From Opitutaceae bacterium (lineage in GTDB: Bacteria; Verrucomicrobiota; Verrucomicrobiia; Opitutales; Opitutaceae): a stretch of 64,000 nt of DNA. Of this stretch, positions 55,817 through 64,000 are shown one piece after another. The first letter of the stretch is position 1; each line of letters opens with the position of its first letter. Location: NCBI GenBank assembly GCA_016795565.1, contig JAEUGW010000011.1:62001-126000 (forward strand), read 5' to 3'. The notes beneath the pieces are model-generated. The model saw only the letters and a program-made list of their open reading frames with translations. It did no database searches and was not told the origin of the DNA. The position numbers were made by a program, and so were the translations under genes.

Positions 55817-56575
55817 TCAATACGCCGCCGTGAACTCGCGCGGCAGCGGCGCGACGGCCTTGAAGTCGCATCTCCTCCCGCCGAACTCGTAGGTGAACGC
55901 GGTCTCCAGCGAGTGCAGGAAGAGGCGTTTGTTCTGGTGCAGCTTCGCAAACTCCCGGTTGAGCGCGAAGTCGCCGTAGGTCTGGTCGCCGATGATGGGC
56001 AGCTGCCGTTTGGCGCACTGCACGCGCAACTGGTGGCTGCGGCCGGTGCGGGGTTCCAGCCGCACCAGCGAAGTCGAGAAGGTCTTCTGCGTGTGCTTCA
56101 CCAGTTGAAAGCTGGTTTGCGCCGGCACGTTGCCGACCGTCGCCGTGCGGATCTGTCCGCCTTTCTTTTGCACGGCGAGCTGATCGAGCCAGAGCTCGAA
56201 ATTCTTGCGCGGCCGGCCGAAGACCAGCGCTTGATATGCCTTGCGCACCTGCTGCTTCGCGTAGTGGTCCCGCACGGCCAAGGCCAGTTTTTCGCTCGCG
56301 GCAGTGAGGATCACGCCGGACGTGGCGGAATCGAGCCGGTTGAGCAGCCACAGGCGGCGCTCGGTGCCGTCGTCGGCCTTCCAGCTGAAGCACTGCGCCT
56401 CCTTGTCGTAGCGGCAGGTCAGCAGCGAGCGGGCCTCGTCCTCCGAGCCGTTTGGGTGCGAGAGGAGGCCGGCGGGCTTGTTGAAGGCCGCCAGTCCGTT
56501 GGCATCACGGGTCAGGGGCGCCACGCCCTCGCCCAGCGGCAGGGTCTCCCAGAAATCTCCGGGCAGGGCGCTCAC
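55817..56575 (-). CDS. RluA-family pseudouridine synthase
   Basis: 252 residues. GTG 56575 is chosen because it overlaps the stop of the preceding gene (GTGA). The catalytic Asp is in LLNRLDSATSGVIL, and the family segments KAYQALVFGRP and RLEPRTGRSHQLRVQCAKRQLPIIGDQTYG are clear. It isomerises uridines in rRNA or tRNA; which site is not decidable. No N-terminal S4 domain is seen. It is the last gene of a maf-TonB-like-rluA unit. Confidence 0.9.
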   Translation of the reverse strand: MSALPGDFWETLPLGEGVAPLTRDANGLAAFNKPAGLLSHPNGSEDEARSLLTCRYDKEAQCFSWKADDGTERRLWLLNRLDSATSGVILTAASEKLALAVRDHYAKQQVRKAYQALVFGRPRKNFELWLDQLAVQKKGGQIRTATVGNVPAQTSFQLVKHTQKTFSTSLVRLEPRTGRSHQLRVQCAKRQLPIIGDQTYGDFALNREFAKLHQNKRLFLHSLETAFTYEFGGRRCDFKAVAPLPREFTAAY

Positions 56576-57684
56576 TGGTAGTAGAAGCTGAAGGTCAGCT
56601 CCTGCGAATCCCCGAGCACGGCGATCATCGCGTCGGACCACTTCCGGTAGGGCTGCGGGTAGGTGATGGCGTTCTGGCAGGAGAACACGCCCTGCCTGCC
56701 CGCGTCGGTGTCCTCCACCTTGACGATCTCGGTCTCGCCCTTGGGGTTGATCTTGAAGGTCACGATGACGTGCGAGCCACGCGGGGGCGAGACCCGGCTC
56801 TCGCGGAGGATGTTATACCAGGATTGCTGCACGATCTCGATGAGCTCGTTCAGGTATTCGCCGTATTCGCTCCAGCGCGCATCCATGCCGACGATGCCGA
56901 TATTGGTGACGCCGGTGACGCGGTTGGACAGGATGGTCGAGCGATTGAGCGAAGCGGAGGCCAGCCGCGGGCGCTCCTTGGGCTGGACACGCTGGGTCGC
57001 CGCCACGTTCACGAGGCCGCCCGTGGGGTCCTTGGCGTCCGGCGCGCCTTCGAGCGCCTCCTGGGCGTGGTTGGTGGGGTTCTTGGATTTGGCGATGTTG
57101 GTGGCGATGCCGTCCTCGGATTTGCCCTCGGTCTTGTCGAATCCGCTCAGCGGCACCTGCTCGGCGCGCGCCCGTTGCTCGGTCTGGTCCTGGGCGTCAT
57201 CCTTCGTGGGTTCCGCGCTGCGGGCGGTCGGGAGCTGGGGCGGAGCCATGTCCCCCGAGACGATGGCCGTGTCGTTCTTGATCTTGTCCTGACCCTTCAC
57301 GCTCGGGCGGTTTTCCGGATCCTTCTCGAGCGCGGCCACCTCCTGGGCGGACTGCTGGTTGCGGTTGCTGAAATTGGTCGTCTCGTCGGGGGTGTTTTCC
57401 GGGGCGGCGGAGTTGGTCTCAACAAAGCGGAAGGGGTCCCGCTCCTTCTCCCTCACCGGCGGCTGGGCCAGCTCGAAGTCGAAGGACTTGCCCTTGTTGG
57501 CGCTCGTCACCGAAATCCCGCTGTGGACGCCGGTGAACTTGTCGAAGGCGAACCGGGGCGACAGCCACACCAGCAGCAGGTGGAACAGCACCGTGCAGGC
57601 CAGGCCGATGGCAATGGAGCGATCCGCCGCCTCCCTTTCGGGCGGCGGCGGAATCTGATTTAACTGGGCGGACCGGGTCGTCAC
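56572..57684 (-). CDS. TonB/TolA-like periplasm-spanning protein
   Basis: 370 residues. A single N-terminal membrane helix (about 24-44, IAIGLACTVLFHLLLVWL) is followed by a long low-complexity linker rich in Glu, Lys, Asp and Gln (about 60-250). The C-terminal domain is SWYNILRESRVSPPRGSHVIVTFKINPKGETEIVKVEDTDAGRQGVFSCQNAITYPQPYRKWSDAMIAVLGDSQELTFSFYYQ. This layout resembles TolA/TonB C-terminal proteins. It starts 10 nt after maf and overlaps rluA by 4 nt. Partner channel proteins are not adjacent. Confidence 0.78.
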   Translation of the reverse strand: MTTRSAQLNQIPPPPEREAADRSIAIGLACTVLFHLLLVWLSPRFAFDKFTGVHSGISVTSANKGKSFDFELAQPPVREKERDPFRFVETNSAAPENTPDETTNFSNRNQQSAQEVAALEKDPENRPSVKGQDKIKNDTAIVSGDMAPPQLPTARSAEPTKDDAQDQTEQRARAEQVPLSGFDKTEGKSEDGIATNIAKSKNPTNHAQEALEGAPDAKDPTGGLVNVAATQRVQPKERPRLASASLNRSTILSNRVTGVTNIGIVGMDARWSEYGEYLNELIEIVQQSWYNILRESRVSPPRGSHVIVTFKINPKGETEIVKVEDTDAGRQGVFSCQNAITYPQPYRKWSDAMIAVLGDSQELTFSFYYQ

Positions 57685-57694
57685 AGGGCGGATA

Positions 57695-58282
57695 TCAACG
57701 CGTCAGACCCGCCCTAGTCAAAAGTTGTTTCATTTCTTCGACCGGCAGACCCACAATATTTGTCAGCGACCCGGTGAAGCCCGCCACAATCAGCTCGCCC
57801 GACTCCTGGATGGCGTAGCCGCCGGCCTTGTCGAGGGTGTGGACGCGGCGCAGGTAAAGCTCGATGGTGGCCTCGTCGTAGGCCTTCATGGTCACCTCGC
57901 TGGCCACGCCTTGGTCCAGCTTGAGGCCGTCGCGCTGCCGCCGGATGGCCAGTCCGGTGAACACCGTATGCGTCCGCCCGCTCAGCATCCGCAGCATCGC
58001 CCGGGCCTCGGCGGCGTCGCGGGGCTTGTTGAGCACGGTGCGGTCAATGAACACCGTCGTGTCCGCGCCGATGACCGTGGCGTCGGGATGTCGCGCTGAC
58101 ACCCAATCGGCCTTGAGCGCGGCATTGTGCTTCACCATCTCGCGCGGGTCGGCGTCGGGCGCCTCGTGCTCGACCACATCCGCCGGGATGATGTCGAAGG
58201 TCACGCCCAGCGACGCGAGCAGCTCCTTCCGGCGAGGCGAGGCGGAGGCGAGAATGAGACGGTGGGTGCTGGCAGTTTCCAC
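57695..58282 (-). CDS. maf: Maf-family nucleoside triphosphate pyrophosphatase
   Basis: 195 residues. The N-terminal ILASASPRRKELLASLGVTFDIIPADVVE (S-x-SPRR motif) and VIGADTTVFIDRTVLNKPRDAAEARAMLRMLSGRTHTVFTGLAI are hallmark Maf segments. The C-terminal DKAGGYAIQESG and GSLTNIVGLPVE are also conserved. It hydrolyses non-canonical or UTP-type nucleotides. It is first in an operon with the TonB-like gene (10-nt gap) and rluA. Confidence 0.95.
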   Translation of the reverse strand: METASTHRLILASASPRRKELLASLGVTFDIIPADVVEHEAPDADPREMVKHNAALKADWVSARHPDATVIGADTTVFIDRTVLNKPRDAAEARAMLRMLSGRTHTVFTGLAIRRQRDGLKLDQGVASEVTMKAYDEATIELYLRRVHTLDKAGGYAIQESGELIVAGFTGSLTNIVGLPVEEMKQLLTRAGLTR

Positions 58283-58433
58283 AGGCTGTCATCGCGAGGC
58301 CCGTTGCGGGCCGTGGCGATCCAGCTGGATTGCTTCGTCGCCAAGCTCCTCGCAATGACAAACTCCGGTGGAATCTGAGGCTTGAGGTTGCAGTCCGGCG
58401 GCTTGCCCGCAAGTTATCTACTCCAATTTTCCC

Positions 58434-60119
58434 ATGCGCATCGGCCTGGCCCAGATCAACACCATCGTCGGCGACCTCGCCGGCAACTCCCGCCGCATCC
58501 TCGAAGCCTATCAGACCCTCGTCTCCCAAGGCGCTGAACTGGTGATCTACCCCGAGCTCGTGGTCTCGGGCTATCCGCCGCGCGACCTGCTCTTCAAGAA
58601 GCGCTTCGTGGCCGACGTCGAAAAAGCCACCCGCGACCTCGCTGCCCGGATCGGCGCCGTGCCCGCCCTCATCGGCTACACCGAGGCCAATACCACCGGC
58701 GCGGGCCGCGCCGCCTTCAACTCCGCCGCCTTCTGCCACAACGGCAAACTCGTCGTCTCCGCCCGCAAGTGCCTGCTGCCGACCTACGACGTGTTCGACG
58801 AGGACCGTTATTTCGAGCCGGCCACCGCGCCCCGCACGGTCGAAGTGGGAGGCAAGCGCGTCGGTATCACCATCTGTGAGGACATCTGGACGCACGAGAT
58901 GATCTCAACGCGGCGTCTCTACAACGGCGTGTCGCCGGTTCAGCAGCTCGCGCAGCAGCGCTGTGACGTGATGGTCAACCTCTCCGCCAGCCCGTGGAAC
59001 CACGGCAAGGGCGGCGTGCGCCACCAGCTCGTGGCCGACACCGCCCGCCAGCTCGGCTGCCCCGTCGCCTACGTCAACGCCATCGGCGGCAACGATGAGC
59101 TCATCTTCGACGGCCGCAGCGTCGTCTGCGACGCCCAAGGCCGGGTCATCGGCGGCCTTGCCGCCTTCCGCGAGCAGCTTCAGGTCGTGGAGGTAGGGCG
59201 AGTCGTCCCGACGAACCGCTCCGCCAACACGGCTCATCCGGAGGATTCGCCCTACCGCCATCCGACCTTTGAGCAGTCAGACCTCGCCGACATCCACGAC
59301 GCCCTCGTCCTCGGCCTGCGCGACTACGTCCACAAATCGGGTTTCAAGAAGGCGCTGCTCGGCCTCTCGGGCGGCATCGACTCTGCACTCACCGCCGTCA
59401 TCGCCGCCGAAGCACTCGGCCCGAAGAATGTCGTTGGCGTCTCCTTGCCGTCCGTCATCTCCAGCCAGCACTCCAAGGACGACGCCCGCATCCTAGCAGA
59501 AAACCTCGGCATCGAATACCACACGCTTTCCATTGCCGAGGTGGTCGCCGCCGGTGAGAAAACCCTCGCGCCCCTCTTTGCCGGACGGCCGCGCGACATC
59601 GCCGAGGAAAATATCCAGGCCCGCGCCCGCGGCCTGCTGCTCATGGCGATCTCGAACAAGTTCGGCGCGCTCCTCCTCACCACCGGCAACAAGAGCGAGC
59701 TGGCCGTCGGGTATTGCACACTCTACGGCGACATGTGCGGCGGCCTCGCCGTCATCAGCGACGTGTTCAAGATGCAGGTCTATGCTCTCTCGCGGTGGAT
59801 CAATCGGGAAAAGGAAATCATCCCGCTCTCGAGCATCGAGAAGGCGCCGAGCGCCGAGCTGCGCCCGGACCAGACCGACCAGGACAGCCTGCCGCCCTAC
59901 GAGACCCTCGACGCCATCCTCAAGGGCTACGTCGAGGAGGGCCTGTCCCGCGCCGACCTCGTCGCGCAGGGCTTCAACCAAGCCGTGGTCAACGACATCG
60001 TCCGCAAGGTCGATCTCAACGAATACAAGCGCAAGCAGGCCGCCCCCGGCCTGAAGATCACGCCGCTGGCCTTCGGCGTCGGCCGCCGCATCCCGATCGT
60101 GCAGAAATACGTGAGCTGA
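58434..60119 (+). CDS. nadE: glutamine-dependent NAD+ synthase
   Basis: Converts deamido-NAD to NAD with ammonia from glutamine; 561 residues, normal for the two-domain form. The N-terminal nitrilase domain has Glu in [15 protein letters not shown], Lys in [14 protein letters not shown] and Cys in [12 protein letters not shown] (about residue 147). The C-terminal synthetase domain has the PP-loop [22 protein letters not shown] (about 308-330) and [28 protein letters not shown]. The start gives [18 protein letters not shown], the standard beginning. Confidence 0.96.
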   Translation: MRIGLAQINTIVGDLAGNSRRILEAYQTLVSQGAELVIYPELVVSGYPPRDLLFKKRFVADVEKATRDLAARIGAVPALIGYTEANTTGAGRAAFNSAAFCHNGKLVVSARKCLLPTYDVFDEDRYFEPATAPRTVEVGGKRVGITICEDIWTHEMISTRRLYNGVSPVQQLAQQRCDVMVNLSASPWNHGKGGVRHQLVADTARQLGCPVAYVNAIGGNDELIFDGRSVVCDAQGRVIGGLAAFREQLQVVEVGRVVPTNRSANTAHPEDSPYRHPTFEQSDLADIHDALVLGLRDYVHKSGFKKALLGLSGGIDSALTAVIAAEALGPKNVVGVSLPSVISSQHSKDDARILAENLGIEYHTLSIAEVVAAGEKTLAPLFAGRPRDIAEENIQARARGLLLMAISNKFGALLLTTGNKSELAVGYCTLYGDMCGGLAVISDVFKMQVYALSRWINREKEIIPLSSIEKAPSAELRPDQTDQDSLPPYETLDAILKGYVEEGLSRADLVAQGFNQAVVNDIVRKVDLNEYKRKQAAPGLKITPLAFGVGRRIPIVQKYVS

Positions 60120-60224
60120 GAAAACCGGGAACCGCTAATCTTCGCTAATTGGCGCTAATTTATGAGCACCGAACCGATGCAGCAGGAGGGCTACGACTTC
60201 ATGGCCGCAGCTTGGCAGAGTTTC

Positions 60225-60256
60225 GAACCACTGATGCACACTTATGAGCACTGATA
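60225..60256. repeat. left inverted repeat of the GxxExxY unit
   Basis: 32 nt that include the GxxExxY start codon (60244). Its reverse complement matches 60645-60676 at 26 of 32 positions, including the terminal ATCAGTGGTTC. Confidence 0.7.
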
Positions 60257-60636
60257 TTCAAACCCAGACGGATCACGATGCGGATGGCTATGCGCTAATG
60301 GGGGCCTGCTTTGAAGTCTTTAACGAAATGGGAAATGGCTACCTTGAGGATGTCTATCAGGAGAGCCTTGAGCTTGAACTGAAAGACCGCGGCATTCCGT
60401 ATGCGACCCAGCCGAAGCTGCCTATCCACTACAAGGGCCGGTTGCTGCGGAAACACTACGAGGCCGACCTGATCGTTTTCGACAAAATCATCGTCGAGCT
60501 GAAAGCCGTAAAGGCTCTGCTGCCCGAGCACGAAGCCCAGCTTATCAACTATCTTAAGGCCACCAGACGCAAAGTCGGTTACTTGGTGAATTTCGGAGCT
60601 TTCCCAAAACTCGACTGGCGTCGCCGAGTTCTCTGA
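60244..60636 (+). CDS. GxxExxY protein (PD-(D/E)xK nuclease-like)
   Basis: 130 residues. The family signature is GNGYLEDVYQESLELEL (G-x-x-E-x-x-Y). The core YEADLIVFDKIIVELKAVKAL carries a D...ExK pattern typical of PD-(D/E)xK nucleases. The C-terminal ARATRRKVGYLVNFG-like segment (LKATRRKVGYLVNFGAFPKL) is conserved. It is widespread and of unknown function. The gene lies between nadE and hemL and is bracketed by inverted repeats that cover its start codon and the gap before hemL, suggesting a small mobile unit. Confidence 0.9.
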   Translation: MSTDIQTQTDHDADGYALMGACFEVFNEMGNGYLEDVYQESLELELKDRGIPYATQPKLPIHYKGRLLRKHYEADLIVFDKIIVELKAVKALLPEHEAQLINYLKATRRKVGYLVNFGAFPKLDWRRRVL

Positions 60637-60644
60637 CTGAATTT

Positions 60645-60676
60645 CATCAGTGCCGATAAGTGCTAATCAGTGGTTC
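60645..60676. repeat. right inverted repeat of the GxxExxY unit
   Basis: 32 nt in the 43-nt gap between the GxxExxY stop and the hemL start (60680). It is an inverted copy of 60225-60256 with six mismatches. Confidence 0.7.
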
Positions 60677-60679
60677 AAA

Positions 60680-61957
60680 ATGTCTTCCTCTTCCGACCTC
60701 TTCGCACGCGCCCAGCAACTCATTCCCGGTGGCGTCAATTCGCCCGTCCGGGCCTTCCGCTCCGTCGGCGGTGCGCCGTTCTTCACGAAGTCCGCGCAGG
60801 GCGCGACGCTCACCACGGCCGACGGCCGCGAGTTGATCGACTTCGTCTGCACCTGGGGTCCGGCCATCCACGGCCACAACCACCCGCGCATCAAGGCGGC
60901 CATCGCGGCCGCCCTCGACGCCGGCACCTCCTTCGGCACGCCGAATCCCTACGAGGTGCAGATGGCCGAGCTGATCGTCTCGTTCTTTCCCTCCATTCAG
61001 AAGGTCCGCATGTGCAACAGCGGCACCGAGGCGACGATGTCCGCCATCCGCCTGGCGCGCGGCTTCACCAAGCGCGACAAGATCATCAAGTTCGCCGGCT
61101 GCTACCACGGCCACAGCGACTCGCTGCTCGTCGCAGCCGGCTCGGGCGCGCTCACGCACGGCAATCCCGACAGCGCCGGCGTGCCGGCGGCCTTCGCGCG
61201 CGAAACGGTCGTCCTGCCCTACAACGACACGGTCGCCCTCGATGCCGCCCTCGCCGCCAACCCGGGCCAGATCGCCTGCGTCATCCTCGAGCCCTACATC
61301 GGCAACGTCGGCTTCATCAAGCCCGACGCCGGCTACCTGCAGCACGTCCGCGCGGCCTGCACCAAACACGGCACCGTGCTCATCTTCGACGAGGTCATGA
61401 CCGGTTTCCGTCTCGCCCGCGGCGGTGTGCAGGAGATAGAAAAGATCACGCCCGACCTCACCACTCTCGGCAAAATCATCGGCGGCGGCCTGCCAGTTGG
61501 CGCCTTCGGTGGGCGCGCCGACATCATGGACCAGCTTGCCCCACTCGGGCCGGTCTACCAGGCCGGCACGCTCAGCGGCAACCCGCTCGCCATGGCCGCC
61601 GGCATCGCCTCCCTTCAGTTGCTCGACGAGGTAAAACCCTACGCCAGGCTCGACGCCCTTGGCCGGCAGGTCTGCACCGCCGCCCTCGCGGCGGCCAAGG
61701 CCAAGGGCCTCCCGCTCCAGGCTCCGCAGGCCGGCTCGATGTTCAGCCTCTTCTTCACGCCGAACCCCGTGCGCGACATGCCCACCGCTCTCGCCTCCGA
61801 CGCCAAGCTCTTCGGCCGCTTCTTCCGCGCCTGCCTCGACGGCGGCGTTTACCTGCCGCCGAGCGCCTACGAGTCATGGTTCCTGAGCACCGCCCACGAG
61901 GGCCCGGCCATCGCCCGGGCTTGCGATGTCATCACGAAATCAATTCAAACTCTCTAG
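60680..61957 (+). CDS. hemL: glutamate-1-semialdehyde 2,1-aminomutase
   Basis: PLP enzyme of the C5 tetrapyrrole pathway making 5-aminolevulinate; 425 residues. Start ATG 60680 gives [31 protein letters not shown], the canonical N-terminus. The PLP-binding Lys lies in [19 protein letters not shown] (about residue 264), preceded by [33 protein letters not shown] and [16 protein letters not shown] are also standard. The upstream gap is occupied by an inverted repeat. Confidence 0.96.
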   Translation: MSSSSDLFARAQQLIPGGVNSPVRAFRSVGGAPFFTKSAQGATLTTADGRELIDFVCTWGPAIHGHNHPRIKAAIAAALDAGTSFGTPNPYEVQMAELIVSFFPSIQKVRMCNSGTEATMSAIRLARGFTKRDKIIKFAGCYHGHSDSLLVAAGSGALTHGNPDSAGVPAAFARETVVLPYNDTVALDAALAANPGQIACVILEPYIGNVGFIKPDAGYLQHVRAACTKHGTVLIFDEVMTGFRLARGGVQEIEKITPDLTTLGKIIGGGLPVGAFGGRADIMDQLAPLGPVYQAGTLSGNPLAMAAGIASLQLLDEVKPYARLDALGRQVCTAALAAAKAKGLPLQAPQAGSMFSLFFTPNPVRDMPTALASDAKLFGRFFRACLDGGVYLPPSAYESWFLSTAHEGPAIARACDVITKSIQTL

Positions 61958-62005
61958 GTTTACGAAATCTCGCTAAGAACCCCAAGACAGCTTCGTTACT
62001 CCACC

Positions 62006-63784
62006 ATGCGACCACCCTCCCCGATTGTCTGCTTCGCGGCTTTTGCGGTCTTGGTGCTGAAGGCCTTCGCCCAACCGGCCGATGCCCCGGTCCTGCCGCT
62101 CGCCGAACTGCAGCCGGGCATGACGGGCCAGGTCTGGACGGTCTTCCAGGGGCGCGACCCCGAGCCGTTTGCCGTGAAGGTCACCGGCATCCTTCGCAAC
62201 GCCCTCGGCCCCGGCAAGAGCATGATCCTCTGCGAACTCACCGATCCCCGCGTGCAGGGCATGGGCGCCGTCGCGGGCATGAGCGGCAGCCCGCTCTACA
62301 TCGGGGGCAGGCTCGCCGGCGTCCTCGCCTACCAAATCCAGCGCTTCGAGACCGTGCGCTACGCCGGCTTCACGCCGATCAGCGACATGCTGGAAATCAG
62401 CACGCTGCCCGCCGCCAAGAATGGCTTCGCCCCGACCCCGATTCCCATCAAGGGCGACCGCCATGGCGCCCGCAGCACCGACGGCTCGGGCTCGGGCTTC
62501 AGCCCGATGGCCCCGGCCTTCTCGATTGGCGGCCTCGCCCCCGACGTCGCCGCGCTGCTGGAACCGCAATTCAGCGCCCTCGGGCTGAATGTCACCGCCC
62601 TGGGTGGCAATGACTCCGGTTCCGACCATCCGGATTCCGCGCTGCCCAATCCCCCGGCGCTCCGCCCCGGCGGCGTCGTGGCCGTCGCTCTGGCCACGGG
62701 CGACATCAGCCTCGCCGGCACCGGCACCGTCTCGCACGTGGACGGCAACCGCATCCTCGCTTTCGGCCACCCGATGCTTTCGCTCGGGGCCACCGAGCTG
62801 CCGATGGCCTCCGCCGAGGTTGTCACCATCCTCCCAAGCCAGCTCAACTCCATCAAGGTCGCCAACACCGGCGGCATCATCGGCTCGTTCAGCCAGGACC
62901 GCCTCTCCGGCATCTACGGCGAACTCGGCCGGAAGGCCCCGATGGTCGCCGTGGACGTCGTCTTTCCCACCCGCAGCAACCGCCGCTCGCTCCACTTCGA
63001 GGTCGTCCGCCACGAGCAACTCCTGCCGGCCATCGCCGCCACCGGCCTCGCGCAGGCCGTGATGGGCTCGAATGAATCCGGCTTCGCCCACGGCTTCAAG
63101 GTCACGACCACGGTGCATTTCCCCGGCACCGCGCCGGTCGAGATGAGCCAGCTGTATCCCGGTCCGCAGGGCTTCCGGCAGGGAATCAACGAATTCGTCG
63201 GCGACCTCTCGCTCTGGCTTTTCAACCCCTACGCGCGCGTCTTCCCCGACCACATCCGTTTCAGCGTCGAGGACACGCCCGAGACGCCGTCCGGCTCGAT
63301 TGAGCAGCTGCTGGTCTCACGCACCTCCGCCGCGCCCGGCGAGCGCGTGGATCTCACCGTCGGCTGGCGCGCCTACCAGCGCGAGGCCGCGAGCGAGATT
63401 GTCAGCCTCTCCATCCCGCCGGACTGGGCCGGGAAGGAGCTCGAGGTCATCCTCACCACCGGTCCCGCCCTCGACGAACTGACCGGCCGCACCCATGCCG
63501 TGCCCATCGCCCAGCTCCGCAGCTTTGAGGAATACATCTCCGCCCTGCGCGAGTTCCGCGAGACCGACGGCCTCTACCTCGCCGTCGTCGAGAAGGCCCG
63601 CCTCCTGACCGACCAGCGCGCCACCACGCCGGACATGCCCGGCTCGCTCGAGCGCATCGCCCGCAGCGCCGACGAGGCGCGCTTCCAGCGCCGCGACGCC
63701 TTCACTCCGCTGTGGGAGCAACGCGTGCTGCCCGGTCGCCTTTTCAACATCATGGTCCGCCGCCCGCTGAAGATCACGGACTGA
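62006..63784 (+). CDS. exported SpoIVB-like (S55) peptidase-domain protein
   Basis: 592 residues with a signal peptide (MRPPSPIVCFAAFAVLVLKAFAQ). The segment LQPGMTGQVWTVFQGRDPEPFAVKVTGILRNALGPGKSMILCELTDPRVQGMGAVAGMSGSPLYIGGRLAGVLAYQ has the SpoIVB/S55 arrangement with the candidate nucleophile Ser in GMSGSPL. A later HVDGNRILAFGHPMLSLG is also typical. The C-terminal 200 residues are beta-rich. The role in a non-sporulating bacterium is unknown; the domain is common in this phylum. The next exported gene starts 30 nt later. Confidence 0.82.
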   Translation: MRPPSPIVCFAAFAVLVLKAFAQPADAPVLPLAELQPGMTGQVWTVFQGRDPEPFAVKVTGILRNALGPGKSMILCELTDPRVQGMGAVAGMSGSPLYIGGRLAGVLAYQIQRFETVRYAGFTPISDMLEISTLPAAKNGFAPTPIPIKGDRHGARSTDGSGSGFSPMAPAFSIGGLAPDVAALLEPQFSALGLNVTALGGNDSGSDHPDSALPNPPALRPGGVVAVALATGDISLAGTGTVSHVDGNRILAFGHPMLSLGATELPMASAEVVTILPSQLNSIKVANTGGIIGSFSQDRLSGIYGELGRKAPMVAVDVVFPTRSNRRSLHFEVVRHEQLLPAIAATGLAQAVMGSNESGFAHGFKVTTTVHFPGTAPVEMSQLYPGPQGFRQGINEFVGDLSLWLFNPYARVFPDHIRFSVEDTPETPSGSIEQLLVSRTSAAPGERVDLTVGWRAYQREAASEIVSLSIPPDWAGKELEVILTTGPALDELTGRTHAVPIAQLRSFEEYISALREFRETDGLYLAVVEKARLLTDQRATTPDMPGSLERIARSADEARFQRRDAFTPLWEQRVLPGRLFNIMVRRPLKITD

Positions 63785-63786
63785 AT

Positions 63787-63888
63787 CACCACGAAATACA
63801 CCAAACACACGAAATGAATCATTTTGCCGGCCCAGCCCACCGTTATGCTTTTTTCGTGTCTTTCGTGTCTTTCGTGTTTTTCGTGGTG
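63787..63888. repeat. inverted repeat whose right arm lies in a signal-sequence coding region
   Basis: Left arm 63787-63814 and right arm 63861-63888 are inverted copies with 25 of 28 matches (CACCACGAAATAC... and ...TTTTTCGTGGTG). The right arm includes repeats of TTCGTGTCT. The left arm touches the ATG of the following gene. Confidence 0.7.
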
Positions 63889-64000
63889 ACCGGCCTCGGT
63901 CTCCTCGCCGACCCGCAAACCCGCCAACTCGAGGTGGATTTCGGCCGCGATGTTGCCAGCCGCAATCTCAAGGGTCTCGCGACCCGCTCCGACGGCCGCA
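63814..64000 (+). CDS. exported protein, truncated by the window end
   Basis: Open frame from ATG 63814 to the window end, 62 codons seen. The start MNHFAGPAHRYAFFVSFVSFVFFVVTGLGLLA is a signal sequence or membrane anchor, whose repetitive FFVSFVSFVFFVV part is encoded by the arm of a palindromic repeat. The following RQLEVDFGRDVASRNLKGLATRSDGR may begin an exported domain. Family not identifiable from this fragment. Confidence 0.6.
   Translation, partial: MNHFAGPAHRYAFFVSFVSFVFFVVTGLGLLADPQTRQLEVDFGRDVASRNLKGLATRSDGR

Overview
The window is about 65% GC. Its gene content (NtrC-type regulator, MotA/TolQ-ExbD-TonB set, many TonB-dependent receptors, propeller histidine kinase, GH2 beta-galactosidase, weak ribosome binding sites) suggests a Verrucomicrobiota chromosome, probably Opitutaceae. 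That assignment is inference from content; no rRNA gene is present.

Layout. (1) 1-10.2 kb is chromosomal backbone: sigma-54 regulator, M50 protease, tRNA-Ala(GGC), a TonB/ExbD/TolQ-type energiser, thymidylate kinase plus DNA polymerase III delta', beta-galactosidase and an alpha/beta hydrolase. (2) 10.2-52.7 kb reads as one integrative mobilizable element inserted in the 5' end of mutS. The displaced native start of mutS lies at 10196-10240, encoding MAEKLTPMMQQYFEV. The working mutS begins at 52639 with an element-supplied start, MAMTPMMQQYFEV. A 24-nt imperfect direct repeat (10217-10240 and 52654-52677) marks the two ends. Right inside the right end lie a tyrosine integrase, an excisionase-like protein, a nucleotidyltransferase cassette, a MobF relaxase and a candidate oriT. 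No coupling protein or type IV secretion genes are seen, so it looks mobilizable rather than self-transmissible. (3) 52.6-64 kb is backbone again: mutS, a RAYT transposase between REP hairpins, rluA-type synthase, a TonB-like protein, maf, nadE, a GxxExxY gene between inverted repeats, hemL, a SpoIVB-like protein and a truncated exported protein.

Cargo (10.8-44.4 kb) is metabolic and envelope-directed, with iron and tricarboxylate themes. One block holds a siderophore-type TonB receptor, a frameshifted cytochrome c, a PepSY protein and a CitMHS citrate-type transporter. A second block is a compact five-gene unit (TonB receptor, two secreted alpha/beta hydrolases, aconitase, RraA-type aldolase) followed by gamma-glutamyltransferase. 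An 18-bp palindrome occurs upstream of both the receptor and the transferase, beside a propeller histidine kinase and a NarL-type regulator. A third block has an OmpR-type two-component system divergent from a TonB receptor, an LtaS-like sulfatase-fold enzyme, a PAP2 phosphatase and an LptF/G permease. The fourth has an OprO/P-type porin, a truncated second CitMHS transporter, a methyltransferase and a small EamA protein. It ends at a response-regulator remnant, where the mobilization module begins.

The most notable inference is that this element uses mutS as its insertion target and rebuilds its start, with int and mutS divergent across 28 bp that contain the presumed integrase arm sites. 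Integration or excision could therefore change mismatch-repair expression.
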